DNA of 64,000 bases from Chloroflexota bacterium (GCA_012797815.1 JAAZOK010000009.1:1-64000), one strand, 5' to 3'. Positions 35,946 to 44,917 are shown, numbered from the stretch's first letter. Numbers and translations are program-made. Notes: generated by a model not told the origin, from the sequence alone.

Positions 35946-36965
35946 CTAATCATCCATGTGGGCAACCCACTCAACCAGCCGGGAGATACCCTCCTCCACC
36001 CCTACCTCCGGTAGCCAGTTCAGCCTATCCTGCGCTTTACGTATATCCGAAACATAGATCTTCTGGTCACCCGGTCGCCAGGTGGAAGATGTAGTGGATA
36101 TCGCTTTTCCAAGCTTTTCCTCCAGCAGCGGCGCGAATTCTTTCCAAACAGAAATGGTATTGACCTGCCCGCCACCCACGTTGAAGATCTCACCGGCAAC
36201 CTGGTCGATGCGCCTGACAGCACTATCATAAGCATTGAGCAGATCTCCCACGAATAACACGTCGCGCACCTGTTTGCCATCCCCATAAATAGTAATGGGG
36301 CGACCTTGCGTGGCTGCGATCACAAACCATGCCAACCAGCCCTGGTCTTCCACTCCGAATTGGCGCGGTCCATAGATGCAACTCTGGCGGAAGACGACAG
36401 AGCGTATTCCATAGATGCGCTGATAGTCACGCATATATTGATCCCCACAACCTTTGGAACAACCATAAGGAGAGTGAAAATCCACAGGATATTTTTCATC
36501 GATGCCCAGCGGGTAATCAACATATGCATAGCGGGTCGCTTCTTCGCGCACTGCTACGTCTTCCATCCCTCCATAAACCTTGTTGGTGGAAGAATACAAC
36601 ACGACGGGCAGTTCACCATTTTTTCTGGCTGCTTCCAGCAGGTTGAATGTTCCAGCGGCATTGATCTCAAAATCTTCCCGCGGATCCGTTACGGAGGTAG
36701 TCACTGCCACTTGCGCTGCCAGATGAACGATCACCTGTTTCCCTTTAGCAGCCTGATCGAGAGCAACACTATCGCGCACATCTCCCTTGATCAATTGAAA
36801 GGATTTCTCACCGAATTCTTTACGCAGCCAGGCAATATTCTTTTCTGCGCCCCGGCGGGATAAGTTGTCAAAAATGGTAACATCTTCCCCCCGTGCCAAT
36901 AAACGATGAGCATAATTAGAGCCGATGAAACCTGCCCCTCCGGTGATGAGATATTTATTCTCCAT
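35946..36965 (-). CDS. NAD-dependent sugar epimerase, CDP-paratose 2-epimerase-like (SDR family)
   Basis: 339 residues from the ATG at 36965 (GAAGGAG five bases upstream); a longer frame upstream is spurious. The Rossmann motif 'LITGGAGFIGSN' is followed by 'STNKVYGG', the active-site 'YGCSKGCGDQY' and 'VVFRQSCIYGPRQFGVEDQGWLAWF', which matches the tyvelose/CDP-paratose 2-epimerase branch more than UDP-glucose epimerases. That enzyme makes CDP-tyvelose for O-antigen-like glycans in other bacteria. The gene overlaps the flippase-like gene by 11 bases. The rest of the CDP-dideoxyhexose pathway is not in the window, so the exact substrate is open. Confidence 0.82.
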   Translation of the reverse strand: MENKYLITGGAGFIGSNYAHRLLARGEDVTIFDNLSRRGAEKNIAWLRKEFGEKSFQLIKGDVRDSVALDQAAKGKQVIVHLAAQVAVTTSVTDPREDFEINAAGTFNLLEAARKNGELPVVLYSSTNKVYGGMEDVAVREEATRYAYVDYPLGIDEKYPVDFHSPYGCSKGCGDQYMRDYQRIYGIRSVVFRQSCIYGPRQFGVEDQGWLAWFVIAATQGRPITIYGDGKQVRDVLFVGDLLNAYDSAVRRIDQVAGEIFNVGGGQVNTISVWKEFAPLLEEKLGKAISTTSSTWRPGDQKIYVSDIRKAQDRLNWLPEVGVEEGISRLVEWVAHMDD

Positions 36966-37974
36966 CTTCGCTCCTTCGAACACGCAAGCGGTCGAGGACT
37001 TTTTCAACCAGCGCACGCAGAGAATTCCCCTGAATGGTAAGACTGACCAGTCCCAACACACCGATCGCCAGCAACTGTACCACATGCATCACGATCGCAT
37101 AACCCAGTGCTATTTCATTGTCAATACGAAAAACTGCCAGGGCTGCCACCAGCGTCCCTTCAAACACCCCCAAACCAGCCGGTGCAGATGGCAGGGCTAT
37201 GCCAAAAGCCAGAATGGATTGGATAAATACTGCCCACCACAGGGGCATCTCACCCACAAAACTCACCAACAGCAAATAAGACACCGCAATCCACAAACTC
37301 CAGCAAACCAGGATCCAGAACACCGCTCGCAAGAAATAGGCGGGTTTCCGGATGATCTCGGCTCCATTCAGAATGGCTTTCAGATTCTTAGAGATATATT
37401 TGCGGAAAAACTCAGACTTCCCCTCGCGAACATCACACCATTCCTCAACCCTTTCCCTTTTTCTGATTGCCCAGAATAGCACGATGAACACCACCAACAC
37501 CACCGCCAGGATGGTGATTGCCACAGGAACGATCCAATCCAGTGCCACCGCTCTTCCGATGGTAGCCAGAAACAACAGGGCGGTCACACACAGATCAATG
37601 GCTCTTTCGATCACCACAGAGGATAAGGCTTGAAAGAAATTCATTTCGACGACGCTGTTTACCAGCACTGCCCGCCCGATCTCCCCGGAACGGGGAATGA
37701 TCTGGTTCAGCAGGTAACCTTCATTAACGATAAAAAAAGAATCCCGCAAACTGATCTTTTTGCCCAGCAATTCCCGCCAGGCAGCCGAACGTGCCAGGTT
37801 CGCCAGCGCCATCAAACAAAAAGCGATGAACACATACAGGAAATTGGTATGCTGCAAGGCAGCCAGGAAAGCCTGAAAGTCTATCAGGCGTACCAGCACC
37901 ATGACAATGACAGCACTAACTACTATGCCGGGCAACCAGCGCGCCCATGAGCGTTTATTTTCTACGGAAGACAT
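36955..37974 (-). CDS. Flippase-like / lysylphosphatidylglycerol synthase TM-region family membrane protein (UPF0104)
   Basis: About 339 residues with eight or so membrane helices. 'NEGYLLNQIIPRSGEIGRAVLV' is the conserved motif of the AglD/MprF-type membrane domain, as is 'PSAPAGLGVFEGTLV'. Members are associated with lipid-linked sugar transfer or flipping. The start at 37974 is preferred because GGAGG lies nine bases upstream inside the end of lepA; an ATG at 37983 overlaps lepA and has no spacer. It is tightly coupled to lepA upstream and the epimerase downstream. Confidence 0.82.
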   Translation of the reverse strand: MSSVENKRSWARWLPGIVVSAVIVMVLVRLIDFQAFLAALQHTNFLYVFIAFCLMALANLARSAAWRELLGKKISLRDSFFIVNEGYLLNQIIPRSGEIGRAVLVNSVVEMNFFQALSSVVIERAIDLCVTALLFLATIGRAVALDWIVPVAITILAVVLVVFIVLFWAIRKRERVEEWCDVREGKSEFFRKYISKNLKAILNGAEIIRKPAYFLRAVFWILVCWSLWIAVSYLLLVSFVGEMPLWWAVFIQSILAFGIALPSAPAGLGVFEGTLVAALAVFRIDNEIALGYAIVMHVVQLLAIGVLGLVSLTIQGNSLRALVEKVLDRLRVRRSEDGE

Positions 37975-37975
37975 C

Positions 37976-39775
37976 TTATTCATCCTCCAATTTCAGGATC
38001 GCCATGAAGGCTTCCTGTGGGATCTCCACATTACCGATCATTTTCATGCGTTTTTTCCCCTTTTTCTGTTTTTCCAACAATTTCTTCTTGCGGGTCACGT
38101 CACCACCATAACATTTTGCCAGCACATCTTTGCGCATGGCTTTCACATTGGCACGTGAAATGATCCGTCCATCTGCCGACGCCTGAATTGCCACTTCAAA
38201 TAGCTGGCGTGGAATCAACGTTTTCAGTTTTGTCACCAAGCGCTGACCCTTATGATAGGCAGCCTCACGATTGACAATACTTGCCAAAGCATCCACCGGT
38301 TCCCCTCCAATCAATACCTCCAGCTTCACCAGATTGCTGGCACGGTATTCTTTAAAGGAATAATCCATGGATGCATACCCCCGTGTCTTTGATTTCAATT
38401 CATCAAAGAAATCGATGATCATTTCTGCCAGCGGGATTTCAAAATTGAGCTGAACGCGATTGGGAGATGGGTACTCCTGAGAAACAAAGAAACCCTGTCT
38501 GCGTTTTACCAACTCCATGACCGCGCCATAAAAATCAGTGGGGGTAAAAATAGAAAGATTCATCCAGGGTTCCTGGATCTCCTCAATAGTGGATTCCTCC
38601 GGCAGCAATGCCGGTGAGTCGATCTCGATTTCTTCGCCGTCTCTTAACACGACTTTATATTCCACCGTAGGAGCGGTCAGCACAATATCCAGGTCATATT
38701 CACGCTCCAATCTTTCCTGGATGATCTCCATATGGAACAAGCCCAGAAATCCACAGCGGAAACCAAAATTCAATGCCTGGGAGGTTTCAGGGGTATAAGT
38801 GAGCGATGCATCATTTAATTGAAGCTTTGCCAGGGCTTCTTTGAGATCATCATAGTCTTCACCGTCCACAGGGTAAATCCCGGCAAAAACCATCGGCTTG
38901 GGGTGAATATAACCAGCCATCGCATGACTGGCAGGATTATTCTTATCGGTTAAAGTATCACCCACCCGGCATTCCTTGACGGTTTTTAAACCACTGGCGA
39001 TATATCCCACATCTCCGGCACTCAACAGATCAATTGGGCACATATTGGGCGAGAAAACCCCGATTTCAATGGGTTTCACTTCTACCCCATTGGACATCAA
39101 TTTGAAATCACCCTGCATATCTGCTTTACCGGCAAAGACCCTGACGTAGGCAATCACCCCTTTGTAAGAATCATAATGGGAATCAAAGATGAGTGCTTTT
39201 AACGGAGCGTTCTCGTCCCCCCTGGGGGGCGGGATGCGCTCAATAATGGCATCCAACACCTGATCGACATTCAGTCCTGTTTTTGCCGAAATTCGGATCA
39301 CATCGTCAGGATCACAGCCCAATAAATTACCAATATCTTCCGCTACTTCATCAGCATGTGCAGAAGGCAGGTCAATCTTGTTCAAGACCGGGATGATTAC
39401 CAGATCAGATTCGATCGCCAGATAAAGATTTGCCAAAGTCTGGGCTTCGATGCCCTGAGTAGCGTCGATCACCAATACCGCTCCTTCACAAGCGACCAGG
39501 GAGCGACTCACTTCGTAGGAGAAATCTACATGTCCGGGCGTGTCGATCAGGTTGAGCTCATAGGTATTGCCATCCTTGGTGTACTCCATCCGCACTGCGG
39601 AAGCTTTGATGGTTACGCCTTTCTCTCTTTCAAGGTCCATATTATCCAGCACCTGATTGACCATATCGCGCTCTGAGATAAGCCCGGTCATCTGCAGCAG
39701 ACGATCTGCCAGGGTGGATTTTCCATGATCAACATGGGCAATGATACAGAAATTGCGTTTTTGTGTTAATAGCAT
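37976..39775 (-). CDS. lepA: Elongation factor 4 (LepA) GTPase
   Basis: Ribosome-associated translational GTPase, 599 residues, the standard length. G1 '[15 protein letters not shown]', G2/G3 '[12 protein letters not shown]', G4 'NKIDLPSA' and the LepA-specific C-terminal domain ending '[11 protein letters not shown]' are present. No Shine-Dalgarno sequence precedes the ATG; a TATACT box lies 11 bases upstream, so the mRNA leader is about four bases. It heads a run of closely spaced genes for glycan assembly, an unusual set of partners. Confidence 0.97.
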   Translation of the reverse strand: MLLTQKRNFCIIAHVDHGKSTLADRLLQMTGLISERDMVNQVLDNMDLEREKGVTIKASAVRMEYTKDGNTYELNLIDTPGHVDFSYEVSRSLVACEGAVLVIDATQGIEAQTLANLYLAIESDLVIIPVLNKIDLPSAHADEVAEDIGNLLGCDPDDVIRISAKTGLNVDQVLDAIIERIPPPRGDENAPLKALIFDSHYDSYKGVIAYVRVFAGKADMQGDFKLMSNGVEVKPIEIGVFSPNMCPIDLLSAGDVGYIASGLKTVKECRVGDTLTDKNNPASHAMAGYIHPKPMVFAGIYPVDGEDYDDLKEALAKLQLNDASLTYTPETSQALNFGFRCGFLGLFHMEIIQERLEREYDLDIVLTAPTVEYKVVLRDGEEIEIDSPALLPEESTIEEIQEPWMNLSIFTPTDFYGAVMELVKRRQGFFVSQEYPSPNRVQLNFEIPLAEMIIDFFDELKSKTRGYASMDYSFKEYRASNLVKLEVLIGGEPVDALASIVNREAAYHKGQRLVTKLKTLIPRQLFEVAIQASADGRIISRANVKAMRKDVLAKCYGGDVTRKKKLLEKQKKGKKRMKMIGNVEIPQEAFMAILKLEDE

Positions 39776-39786
39776 GGCAACTGACT

Positions 39787-39792
39787 AGTATA
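39787..39792 (-). promoter_or_regulatory. -10 box of the lepA-led operon
   Basis: TATACT on the minus strand, 11 bases before the lepA ATG in the 50-base gap after tlyA. The position implies a nearly leaderless mRNA. Confidence 0.4.
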
Positions 39793-39825
39793 ATCGATTT
39801 TCATTTTCGAATCCGAACAGCGCTT

Positions 39826-40620
39826 TTAATTCTCATTAATTGTATCGAATAATTGCTCCATCAATGAAGCAGGAGAAGCGGAGCCTGGCTGTAATTTAAA
39901 ATGAGCCAGGAATTCAACGTTCCCCTTAGGTCCTTTAATGGGTGACTCTATTAAACCATGCAGGAACAAAGCATGGTTGCGGGCATCTTCCACCACCGCA
40001 GCAACCACCGAGCGGTGCACCGCCTGATCTCTTATCACTCCCTTGCCCCGGGCAGCCTCTTCCCGCCCCGCTTCAAATTGCGGTTTGATCAATGTGACCA
40101 ACCCCAGCCCATCTGCCTTCATCAATGCCAACAAATTGGGGAAGATGGCTCGTAGCGATATAAAGGAAACATCCACTACCACCAATTCCATTTTTTCAGG
40201 CAGATCTTTCAGATCACGGATGTTGATCCTTTCCATGACCACTACCCGTTCATCATTACGCAGTTTCCAGTGTAATTGCCCGTACCCCACATCCACGGCA
40301 TAGACTTTTTTCGCTCCGTGCTGCAAGAGACAATCCGTGAACCCTCCGGTGGATGCTCCGATATCCGCAGCCACAATTCTTTGGAGCCCGGTAAGACCAA
40401 ATGCCTGTAAAGCCGCTTCCAATTTCTCTCCCCCCCTGGAGATAAAAGGGGGCGGTGCTTTCAATTGAAAGTTTTCTTCCCCTGTAAATGCTTCGGAAGG
40501 TTTAATAACCATTCTGCCATCCACCAGCACTTCACCTGCCATGATCAAACGCTGGGCCTGGTTACGACTTTCAGCCAACCCTTTCTCCACCAACAGCAGA
40601 TCAAGCCTTTGTTTTTTCAT
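39826..40620 (-). CDS. tlyA: TlyA family rRNA 2'-O-ribose methyltransferase (hemolysin A-like)
   Basis: 264 residues: an S4 RNA-binding domain at the N-terminus ('RLDLLLVEKGLAESRNQAQRLI', 'VLVDG') followed by an FtsJ-like methyltransferase with 'VAADIGASTGGFTDCLLQ' and 'VVVDVSFISL'. TlyA methylates riboses in 16S and/or 23S rRNA and sets capreomycin sensitivity in mycobacteria. The ATG lies six bases after a TAAAAT box and has no Shine-Dalgarno sequence, consistent with a leaderless mRNA. Divergent from the UbiA-type gene. Confidence 0.92.
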   Translation of the reverse strand: MKKQRLDLLLVEKGLAESRNQAQRLIMAGEVLVDGRMVIKPSEAFTGEENFQLKAPPPFISRGGEKLEAALQAFGLTGLQRIVAADIGASTGGFTDCLLQHGAKKVYAVDVGYGQLHWKLRNDERVVVMERINIRDLKDLPEKMELVVVDVSFISLRAIFPNLLALMKADGLGLVTLIKPQFEAGREEAARGKGVIRDQAVHRSVVAAVVEDARNHALFLHGLIESPIKGPKGNVEFLAHFKLQPGSASPASLMEQLFDTINEN

Positions 40621-40626
40621 ACTTCC

Positions 40627-40670
40627 ATTTTACATCACCTATTTTTTTGAGAATTGTTTCATGTTATTAT
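40627..40670. promoter_or_regulatory. Back-to-back promoters of tlyA and the UbiA-type gene
   Basis: TAAAAT (minus, 40632-40627) is six bases from the tlyA start; TATTAT (plus, 40665-40670) is six bases from the UbiA-type start at 40677. Neither gene has a Shine-Dalgarno sequence. The whole divergent gap is 56 bases. Confidence 0.4.
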
Positions 40671-40676
40671 TCGATT

Positions 40677-41564
40677 ATGTTAAAAGCGATTATCAAAAGT
40701 ATGCGCCCCAAACAGTGGGTTAAAAACGTTTTTGTGCTGGCGGCTTTGGTCTTTGATCGCCAGTTAACAAATGGGCAGGCACTTATCAAGACACTGCTGG
40801 GAGTTCTGCTTTTCAGTATGCTGTCCGGCTCTATCTACCTGATCAATGATGTCTTCGATAAAAAAGCTGATCAAAACCATCCGAAGAAAAAAGATCGCCC
40901 TATCGCTTCGGGAAAATTGCCGGTCAGCATCGCCATCATTACTGCATTGATTCTCATTATTTTTTCCTTATACTTTGCCTTTCGACTGACCACCGCCTTC
41001 GGGATCATCAGCACAATTTATTTCCTGATGAACCTGGCATACTCCTTCAAACTAAAACACATCCCCCTGATCGATGTAATGGTAATTGCCACCGGTTTTG
41101 TATTAAGGGTAGCTGCCGGTGTTTCTCTGATCCAAGTGGAACGTTTTTCGCCCTGGTTGTATGTGGTTACCACACTGTTGGCACTTTTCATCGGTTTCGG
41201 TAAAAGGCGGGCTGAGATCGCCTGTTTGAATGAGAATGCTACCTCTCATCGAAAAGTATTGGATGGCTATTCTTTGGAGTTTCTGGATCAATTGATCACC
41301 ATCGTCTCCAGCACCACGCTGATGGCTTACAGCCTGTATACTTTTTCAGCCCCCAACCTGCCACAAAATAATTCCATGATGCTCACCATCCCCTTTGTCT
41401 TGTATGGGCTTTTCCGCTATCTGTTCCTGGTCAAAGTTCAGCAATCCGGGGGTGCGCCTGAAGACCTGGTCCTTTCCGATCGCCCGTTGCAGATCTGCAT
41501 CGTTTTATGGGGAATCGCGGTATTGATTATTTTCTACTGGTCTACGTTCATCAGCCTGTTCTGA
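40677..41564 (+). CDS. UbiA prenyltransferase family; polyprenyl-phosphate phosphoribosyltransferase-like
   Basis: About 295 residues with nine membrane helices. The first Asp-rich motif 'NDVFDKKADQNHPKKKDRPIASG' closely fits decaprenyl-phosphate phosphoribosyltransferases, which join phosphoribosyl pyrophosphate to a polyprenyl phosphate; 'YSFKLKHIPLIDVMVIATGFVLR' is the second site. A menaquinone or heme prenyltransferase is less likely because of the HPxKKxRPIASG pattern. I start at the ATG at 40677; the frame is open further upstream to a TTG at 40647, but homology begins at 'SMRPKQWVKN'. Mevalonate kinase follows after five bases. Confidence 0.82.
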   Translation: MLKAIIKSMRPKQWVKNVFVLAALVFDRQLTNGQALIKTLLGVLLFSMLSGSIYLINDVFDKKADQNHPKKKDRPIASGKLPVSIAIITALILIIFSLYFAFRLTTAFGIISTIYFLMNLAYSFKLKHIPLIDVMVIATGFVLRVAAGVSLIQVERFSPWLYVVTTLLALFIGFGKRRAEIACLNENATSHRKVLDGYSLEFLDQLITIVSSTTLMAYSLYTFSAPNLPQNNSMMLTIPFVLYGLFRYLFLVKVQQSGGAPEDLVLSDRPLQICIVLWGIAVLIIFYWSTFISLF

Positions 41565-41569
41565 TCCAC

Positions 41570-42517
41570 ATGCCTGCCATTCTTGTACACACCATTGGAA
41601 AATCCATCTTATTCGGGGAACACGCGGTGGTTTATGGACAACCCGCTATTGCCATTCCAATCACCAACCTGCGCACCAGGGTTACCCTAACCCCAGACCT
41701 GAAAGCACAGACCCCCACTTACCATTATGATGCACCGGACATCGGCATGCAGGGCACCCTGGATGATCTCCCGCATGATCACATTCTGGTTGAAGCGCTA
41801 CGAGTTTTCAGGGAATCCTTTTCGATCAAGAGCATTCCTTCGTTTAAACTGCACGTATCCTCATCCATTCCGGTTGCCGCCGGATTGGGATCCAGTGCCT
41901 CCATTTCGGTAGGCATCGTGCGAGCCATTGCCCAGCATCTCGGTTTAAAACTGCCGGTCGAAAGAATCAACACCCTGGCTTACCAGCTTGAAAAACTGCA
42001 CCACGGCAATCCATCCGGCATCGACAACACAGTGATCAGTTATGAAAAACCGCTGTATTACATCCGCGATCAGGCGCCACAATTCCTGGAGCCTGGGGAA
42101 CCTTTTCATTTCCTGCTGATCAACAGCGCTATCCATTCCCTTACCTCACGGGTGGTGGATGAGGTGCGCCGCGCATGGGAAGCAACCCCAATTCCCTTCA
42201 ACGCACTCTTTCATGATATCGGGGCTCTGACCGCTCAAGCACGCCAGGCTATAACAAAGGGGAATCAGGTCATGCTGGGTCAGCTTATGACCGAGAACCA
42301 TCACCTGCTGCAAAAAATGGGAGTCTCCCTTCCCTCGCTGGATGATATCGTAACTCTTTGTAATGATAATGGAGCGCTAGGAGCCAAACTATGCGGTGCC
42401 GGCAAAGGAGGGAATGTGATAGCATTGGTGAAAGCGGATACCATTCCCTCGTTACTACAGACACTCCAATCCGCCGGCTGGACGGAAACCTACCAAACGA
42501 GCATCTCAAAAAAATGA
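41570..42517 (+). CDS. mvk: Mevalonate kinase
   Basis: Phosphorylates mevalonate in isoprenoid synthesis. About 315 residues, GHMP kinase fold: 'GKSILFGEHAVVYGQPA' at the N-terminus, ATP-binding 'PVAAGLGSSASISVGIVRA', 'HHGNPSGIDNTV' carrying the catalytic Asp, and the C-terminal 'LGAKLCGAGKGGNVIAL'. The ATG at 41570 is chosen because homology begins there; the longer frame overlaps the previous gene. The isopentenyl phosphate kinase gene overlaps its stop by four bases (ATGA), so both are translated together. Confidence 0.93.
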   Translation: MPAILVHTIGKSILFGEHAVVYGQPAIAIPITNLRTRVTLTPDLKAQTPTYHYDAPDIGMQGTLDDLPHDHILVEALRVFRESFSIKSIPSFKLHVSSSIPVAAGLGSSASISVGIVRAIAQHLGLKLPVERINTLAYQLEKLHHGNPSGIDNTVISYEKPLYYIRDQAPQFLEPGEPFHFLLINSAIHSLTSRVVDEVRRAWEATPIPFNALFHDIGALTAQARQAITKGNQVMLGQLMTENHHLLQKMGVSLPSLDDIVTLCNDNGALGAKLCGAGKGGNVIALVKADTIPSLLQTLQSAGWTETYQTSISKK

Positions 42518-43308
42518 TCACATTTATAAAACTGGGTGGCTCACTGATCACGGAGAAGGATAAAGCCTTCACCGCCAGGAAAGAGATGATCTCCTGCCTG
42601 GTGGCAGAAATAAAACAAGCCTTGCAGGAAATTCCCGATCTGCAAATCGTGCTCGGACACGGTTCCGGTTCATTCGGGCACGCGGCAGCCAAACAATATG
42701 ATACTCATCTGGGTGTGCATACCCCGCATGAATGGCAGGGTTTTGTAAAAGTGCGCCGTCAGGCTGATGCCCTGCATCGCCTGGTAATGGATGAATTATG
42801 GGATGCCGGACTCACAGCGATCAGTTTTCCGCCCTCTGCTTTAGTAGTTGCCAGCGATCACCATTCCTTCAAAATGGAAACAAACCCTCTGCAACAAGCA
42901 CTTGAACACCATCTCATGCCTGTTGTTTTCGGCGATGTGGTCTTCGATCAAAGAATAGGCGGCACCATTCTTTCCACTGAAGAAATCCTGAGCAGTCTTT
43001 GTAATGTAATTCCCTTTGAACAGATCATCATCGCCGGCGTTGAACAGGGAGTATGGAAGGACGCAAGAAACCCACAGCAAATCTATACCGAAATGACCCC
43101 CCATTTATTAGCAAAATTAGGTGATGATGTGAGCGGGTCCAGAGCACCGGATGTGACCGGCGGTATGCGTTCCAAAGTTGAGATCCTATTTTCTATTCTG
43201 GCATCCCATCCCCGTATCAACATACAGATCATTTCCGGGATGATCGAAGGTAACTTGCTGCGTGCCATGCATGGCGAGCAGGTTGGTACACACTTAAAAC
43301 AGGCATAG
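42514..43308 (+). CDS. ipk: Isopentenyl phosphate kinase
   Basis: Converts isopentenyl phosphate to isopentenyl diphosphate, the last step of the alternative mevalonate pathway. About 264 residues, amino-acid kinase fold: 'FIKLGGSLITEKDK' (phosphate-binding Lys), 'VLGHGSGSFGHAAAKQY' with the IPK-specific histidine, 'PVVFGDVVFD' and 'DVTGGMRSKVEILF'. The start ATG at 42514 overlaps the mevalonate kinase stop. The enzyme that makes isopentenyl phosphate (phosphomevalonate decarboxylase) is not in the window. A known pattern in archaea and some Chloroflexi. Confidence 0.92.
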   Translation: MITFIKLGGSLITEKDKAFTARKEMISCLVAEIKQALQEIPDLQIVLGHGSGSFGHAAAKQYDTHLGVHTPHEWQGFVKVRRQADALHRLVMDELWDAGLTAISFPPSALVVASDHHSFKMETNPLQQALEHHLMPVVFGDVVFDQRIGGTILSTEEILSSLCNVIPFEQIIIAGVEQGVWKDARNPQQIYTEMTPHLLAKLGDDVSGSRAPDVTGGMRSKVEILFSILASHPRINIQIISGMIEGNLLRAMHGEQVGTHLKQA

Positions 43309-43353
43309 GTTGTCCCTTTTATAGTAAAATCCAATCTCAATTAAGGAGTTCAC

Positions 43354-43821
43354 ATGGCAGATAAAGTCTATTTAACCGCTGATGGTGTAAAAAAACTGGA
43401 AGAAGAACTGGGGGAATTAAAAGGCGTTGCACGGGTTGAACTATCTAAACGGTTAAAAGCAGCCATTGAACAGGGAGATCTCTCTGAAAATGCCGATTAC
43501 AGCAAGGCAAAAGAAGATCAGGGATTTCTGGAAGGCAGAATTCAAGAAATCGAAAACATGTTAAAGAACTACATCGTGATAGATGAGCGCCAGCGCAGCA
43601 ATGGAACCGTTGAGATTGGTGCCACCGTCACCATTCAGGAAGGCAGGGATGAACCCGAAACATATTACCTGGTCGGTCCCGCAGAAGCAGATCCCACGCA
43701 AGGGAAGATATCTTTTGAATCTCCCATCGGCAGTGCATTGTTGAACCATAAAGTTGGGGACGAGGTGAAAGTTTCCGCGCCGGGTGGTGACATGCTTTTC
43801 AAGATAATCGATATTAAATAA
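43354..43821 (+). CDS. greA: Transcription elongation factor GreA
   Basis: 155 residues, the usual length. The coiled coil 'LTADGVKKLEEELGELK...GDLSENADYSKAKEDQGFLEGRI' with the acidic tip residues is followed by the FKBP-like C-terminal domain 'PIGSALLNHKVGDEVKVSAPGG'. It enters the RNA polymerase secondary channel and rescues backtracked complexes by RNA cleavage. A Shine-Dalgarno sequence AAGGAG precedes the ATG. It has its own terminator. Confidence 0.97.
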   Translation: MADKVYLTADGVKKLEEELGELKGVARVELSKRLKAAIEQGDLSENADYSKAKEDQGFLEGRIQEIENMLKNYIVIDERQRSNGTVEIGATVTIQEGRDEPETYYLVGPAEADPTQGKISFESPIGSALLNHKVGDEVKVSAPGGDMLFKIIDIK

Positions 43822-43857
43822 AAAAACTGCTCCGAATTGAACGGAGCAGTTTTTCTT
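43821..43857 (+). terminator. Rho-independent terminator of greA
   Basis: AAAAACTGCTCCG pairs with CGGAGCAGTTTTT around AATTGAA and runs into a T-rich tract. It may also stop the minus-strand gene ending at 43862. Confidence 0.9.
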
Positions 43858-43861
43858 TCTT

Positions 43862-44917
43862 TTAATATTTATTCCAAACCGAGATCTCCAATGTCAGGCG
43901 GGAGAAATGGCTGTTTTCAGGCATCGCATCGCGAGCATACACCATATCCACCACCCGCGCTTCCAATTGTAAAGTAGCGGTTTCCATCACAAAATGCTGT
44001 CCGGGTTCAACCAGAAGTGTTTCGCCCTTGGCAGCCAAGCGCTGGCGTGTTGCCGCATCGTTAAAGGAATGAGCGCTCATCAATACTTTGGTAACAGTCT
44101 GGATATCATTCTTATCAAACAACCATACTTCCAGCGCATTCACCTTCTTGGGATCGCCCACCCCGATCGTCTCTGTGATCCCGACCCCGCATTCGCCTAA
44201 AAACTCACCTGAAGGAGAATCAATGCTGAAAGAATCGTCATAGAGATCATCACCCAAGCGATAGGTCGTCATGAATTGCGCCAAGGCAGGCTCCTTGTTA
44301 CTTGCACCCTCATTTTCCGTTAAGGGAAGTTCGTCTTCCTCCGTCACAAAACCTTTGTGAGCAACACGTTTTGGCTTGGGCTGTTTATTCAAGTTGATTT
44401 TCCCACGCTTCAATAAAATATAAAAAGCCGCGCCTGCTACTCCTACGATGCCCAAGATGGTCAGGAGGATACCTAAAAAACTGCTCTTTTGGGTTCCATC
44501 CTGCTGTTCATTATCCAGGGCTTGTGCCTGTTCAGCCAAATTTGTATTATCCGCGTTGGTTGAAGAAGTGGTTGTAGAAGCGGTGAATTTCAGCGCTTTG
44601 AAATTATCGAGCTCCTCACTGGAAGTAAATTTGCACAATTCCGGCGTGAGCATGTTTACATAAGCTTCAGCGTCATCTCCCAGGACGCTCAATCTCTTAT
44701 TAACAAGGTCTTCATCGTGATTACGCACGTAGGAGTCTATCGTCATACACAGGTAATCGCGTTTGTACTCATTTTGAAGCTGCGAAGGAGAGGCGTCCAC
44801 CCACTCCACCGGCCACAGCCACCAGCCTAATACCACCAAACCCAGTATCAATCCGACCACCAGTGCGACGAGTGGTACAACATACGATTTGCTAAAAATT
44901 TTCCGTAAAGTGTTCAT
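43862..44917 (-). CDS. Membrane protein of unknown function with a C-terminal soluble domain
   Basis: 351 residues, not recognised. One membrane helix at about 14-35, a short domain to about 105 with two Cys ('YLCMTID', 'ELCKFTSS'), a Ser/Thr/Asn-rich linker (about 106-145), a second helix at about 150-170, a charged linker, and a soluble domain from about 215 with 'TYRLGDDLYDDSFSIDSPSGEFLGECG' and 'VWLFDKNDIQTVTKVLMSAHSFND'. The layout puts residues 36-148 outside and the C-terminal domain inside, or the reverse. The Shine-Dalgarno sequence GGGAGA precedes the ATG. It stands alone between greA and topA. Confidence 0.75.
   Translation of the reverse strand: MNTLRKIFSKSYVVPLVALVVGLILGLVVLGWWLWPVEWVDASPSQLQNEYKRDYLCMTIDSYVRNHDEDLVNKRLSVLGDDAEAYVNMLTPELCKFTSSEELDNFKALKFTASTTTSSTNADNTNLAEQAQALDNEQQDGTQKSSFLGILLTILGIVGVAGAAFYILLKRGKINLNKQPKPKRVAHKGFVTEEDELPLTENEGASNKEPALAQFMTTYRLGDDLYDDSFSIDSPSGEFLGECGVGITETIGVGDPKKVNALEVWLFDKNDIQTVTKVLMSAHSFNDAATRQRLAAKGETLLVEPGQHFVMETATLQLEARVVDMVYARDAMPENSHFSRLTLEISVWNKY

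Noticed and set aside
36966-37085. N-terminal extension of the epimerase frame
   Set aside because: The Rossmann motif begins right after the ATG at 36965, which has a good ribosome site; the extension lies inside the flippase-like gene.
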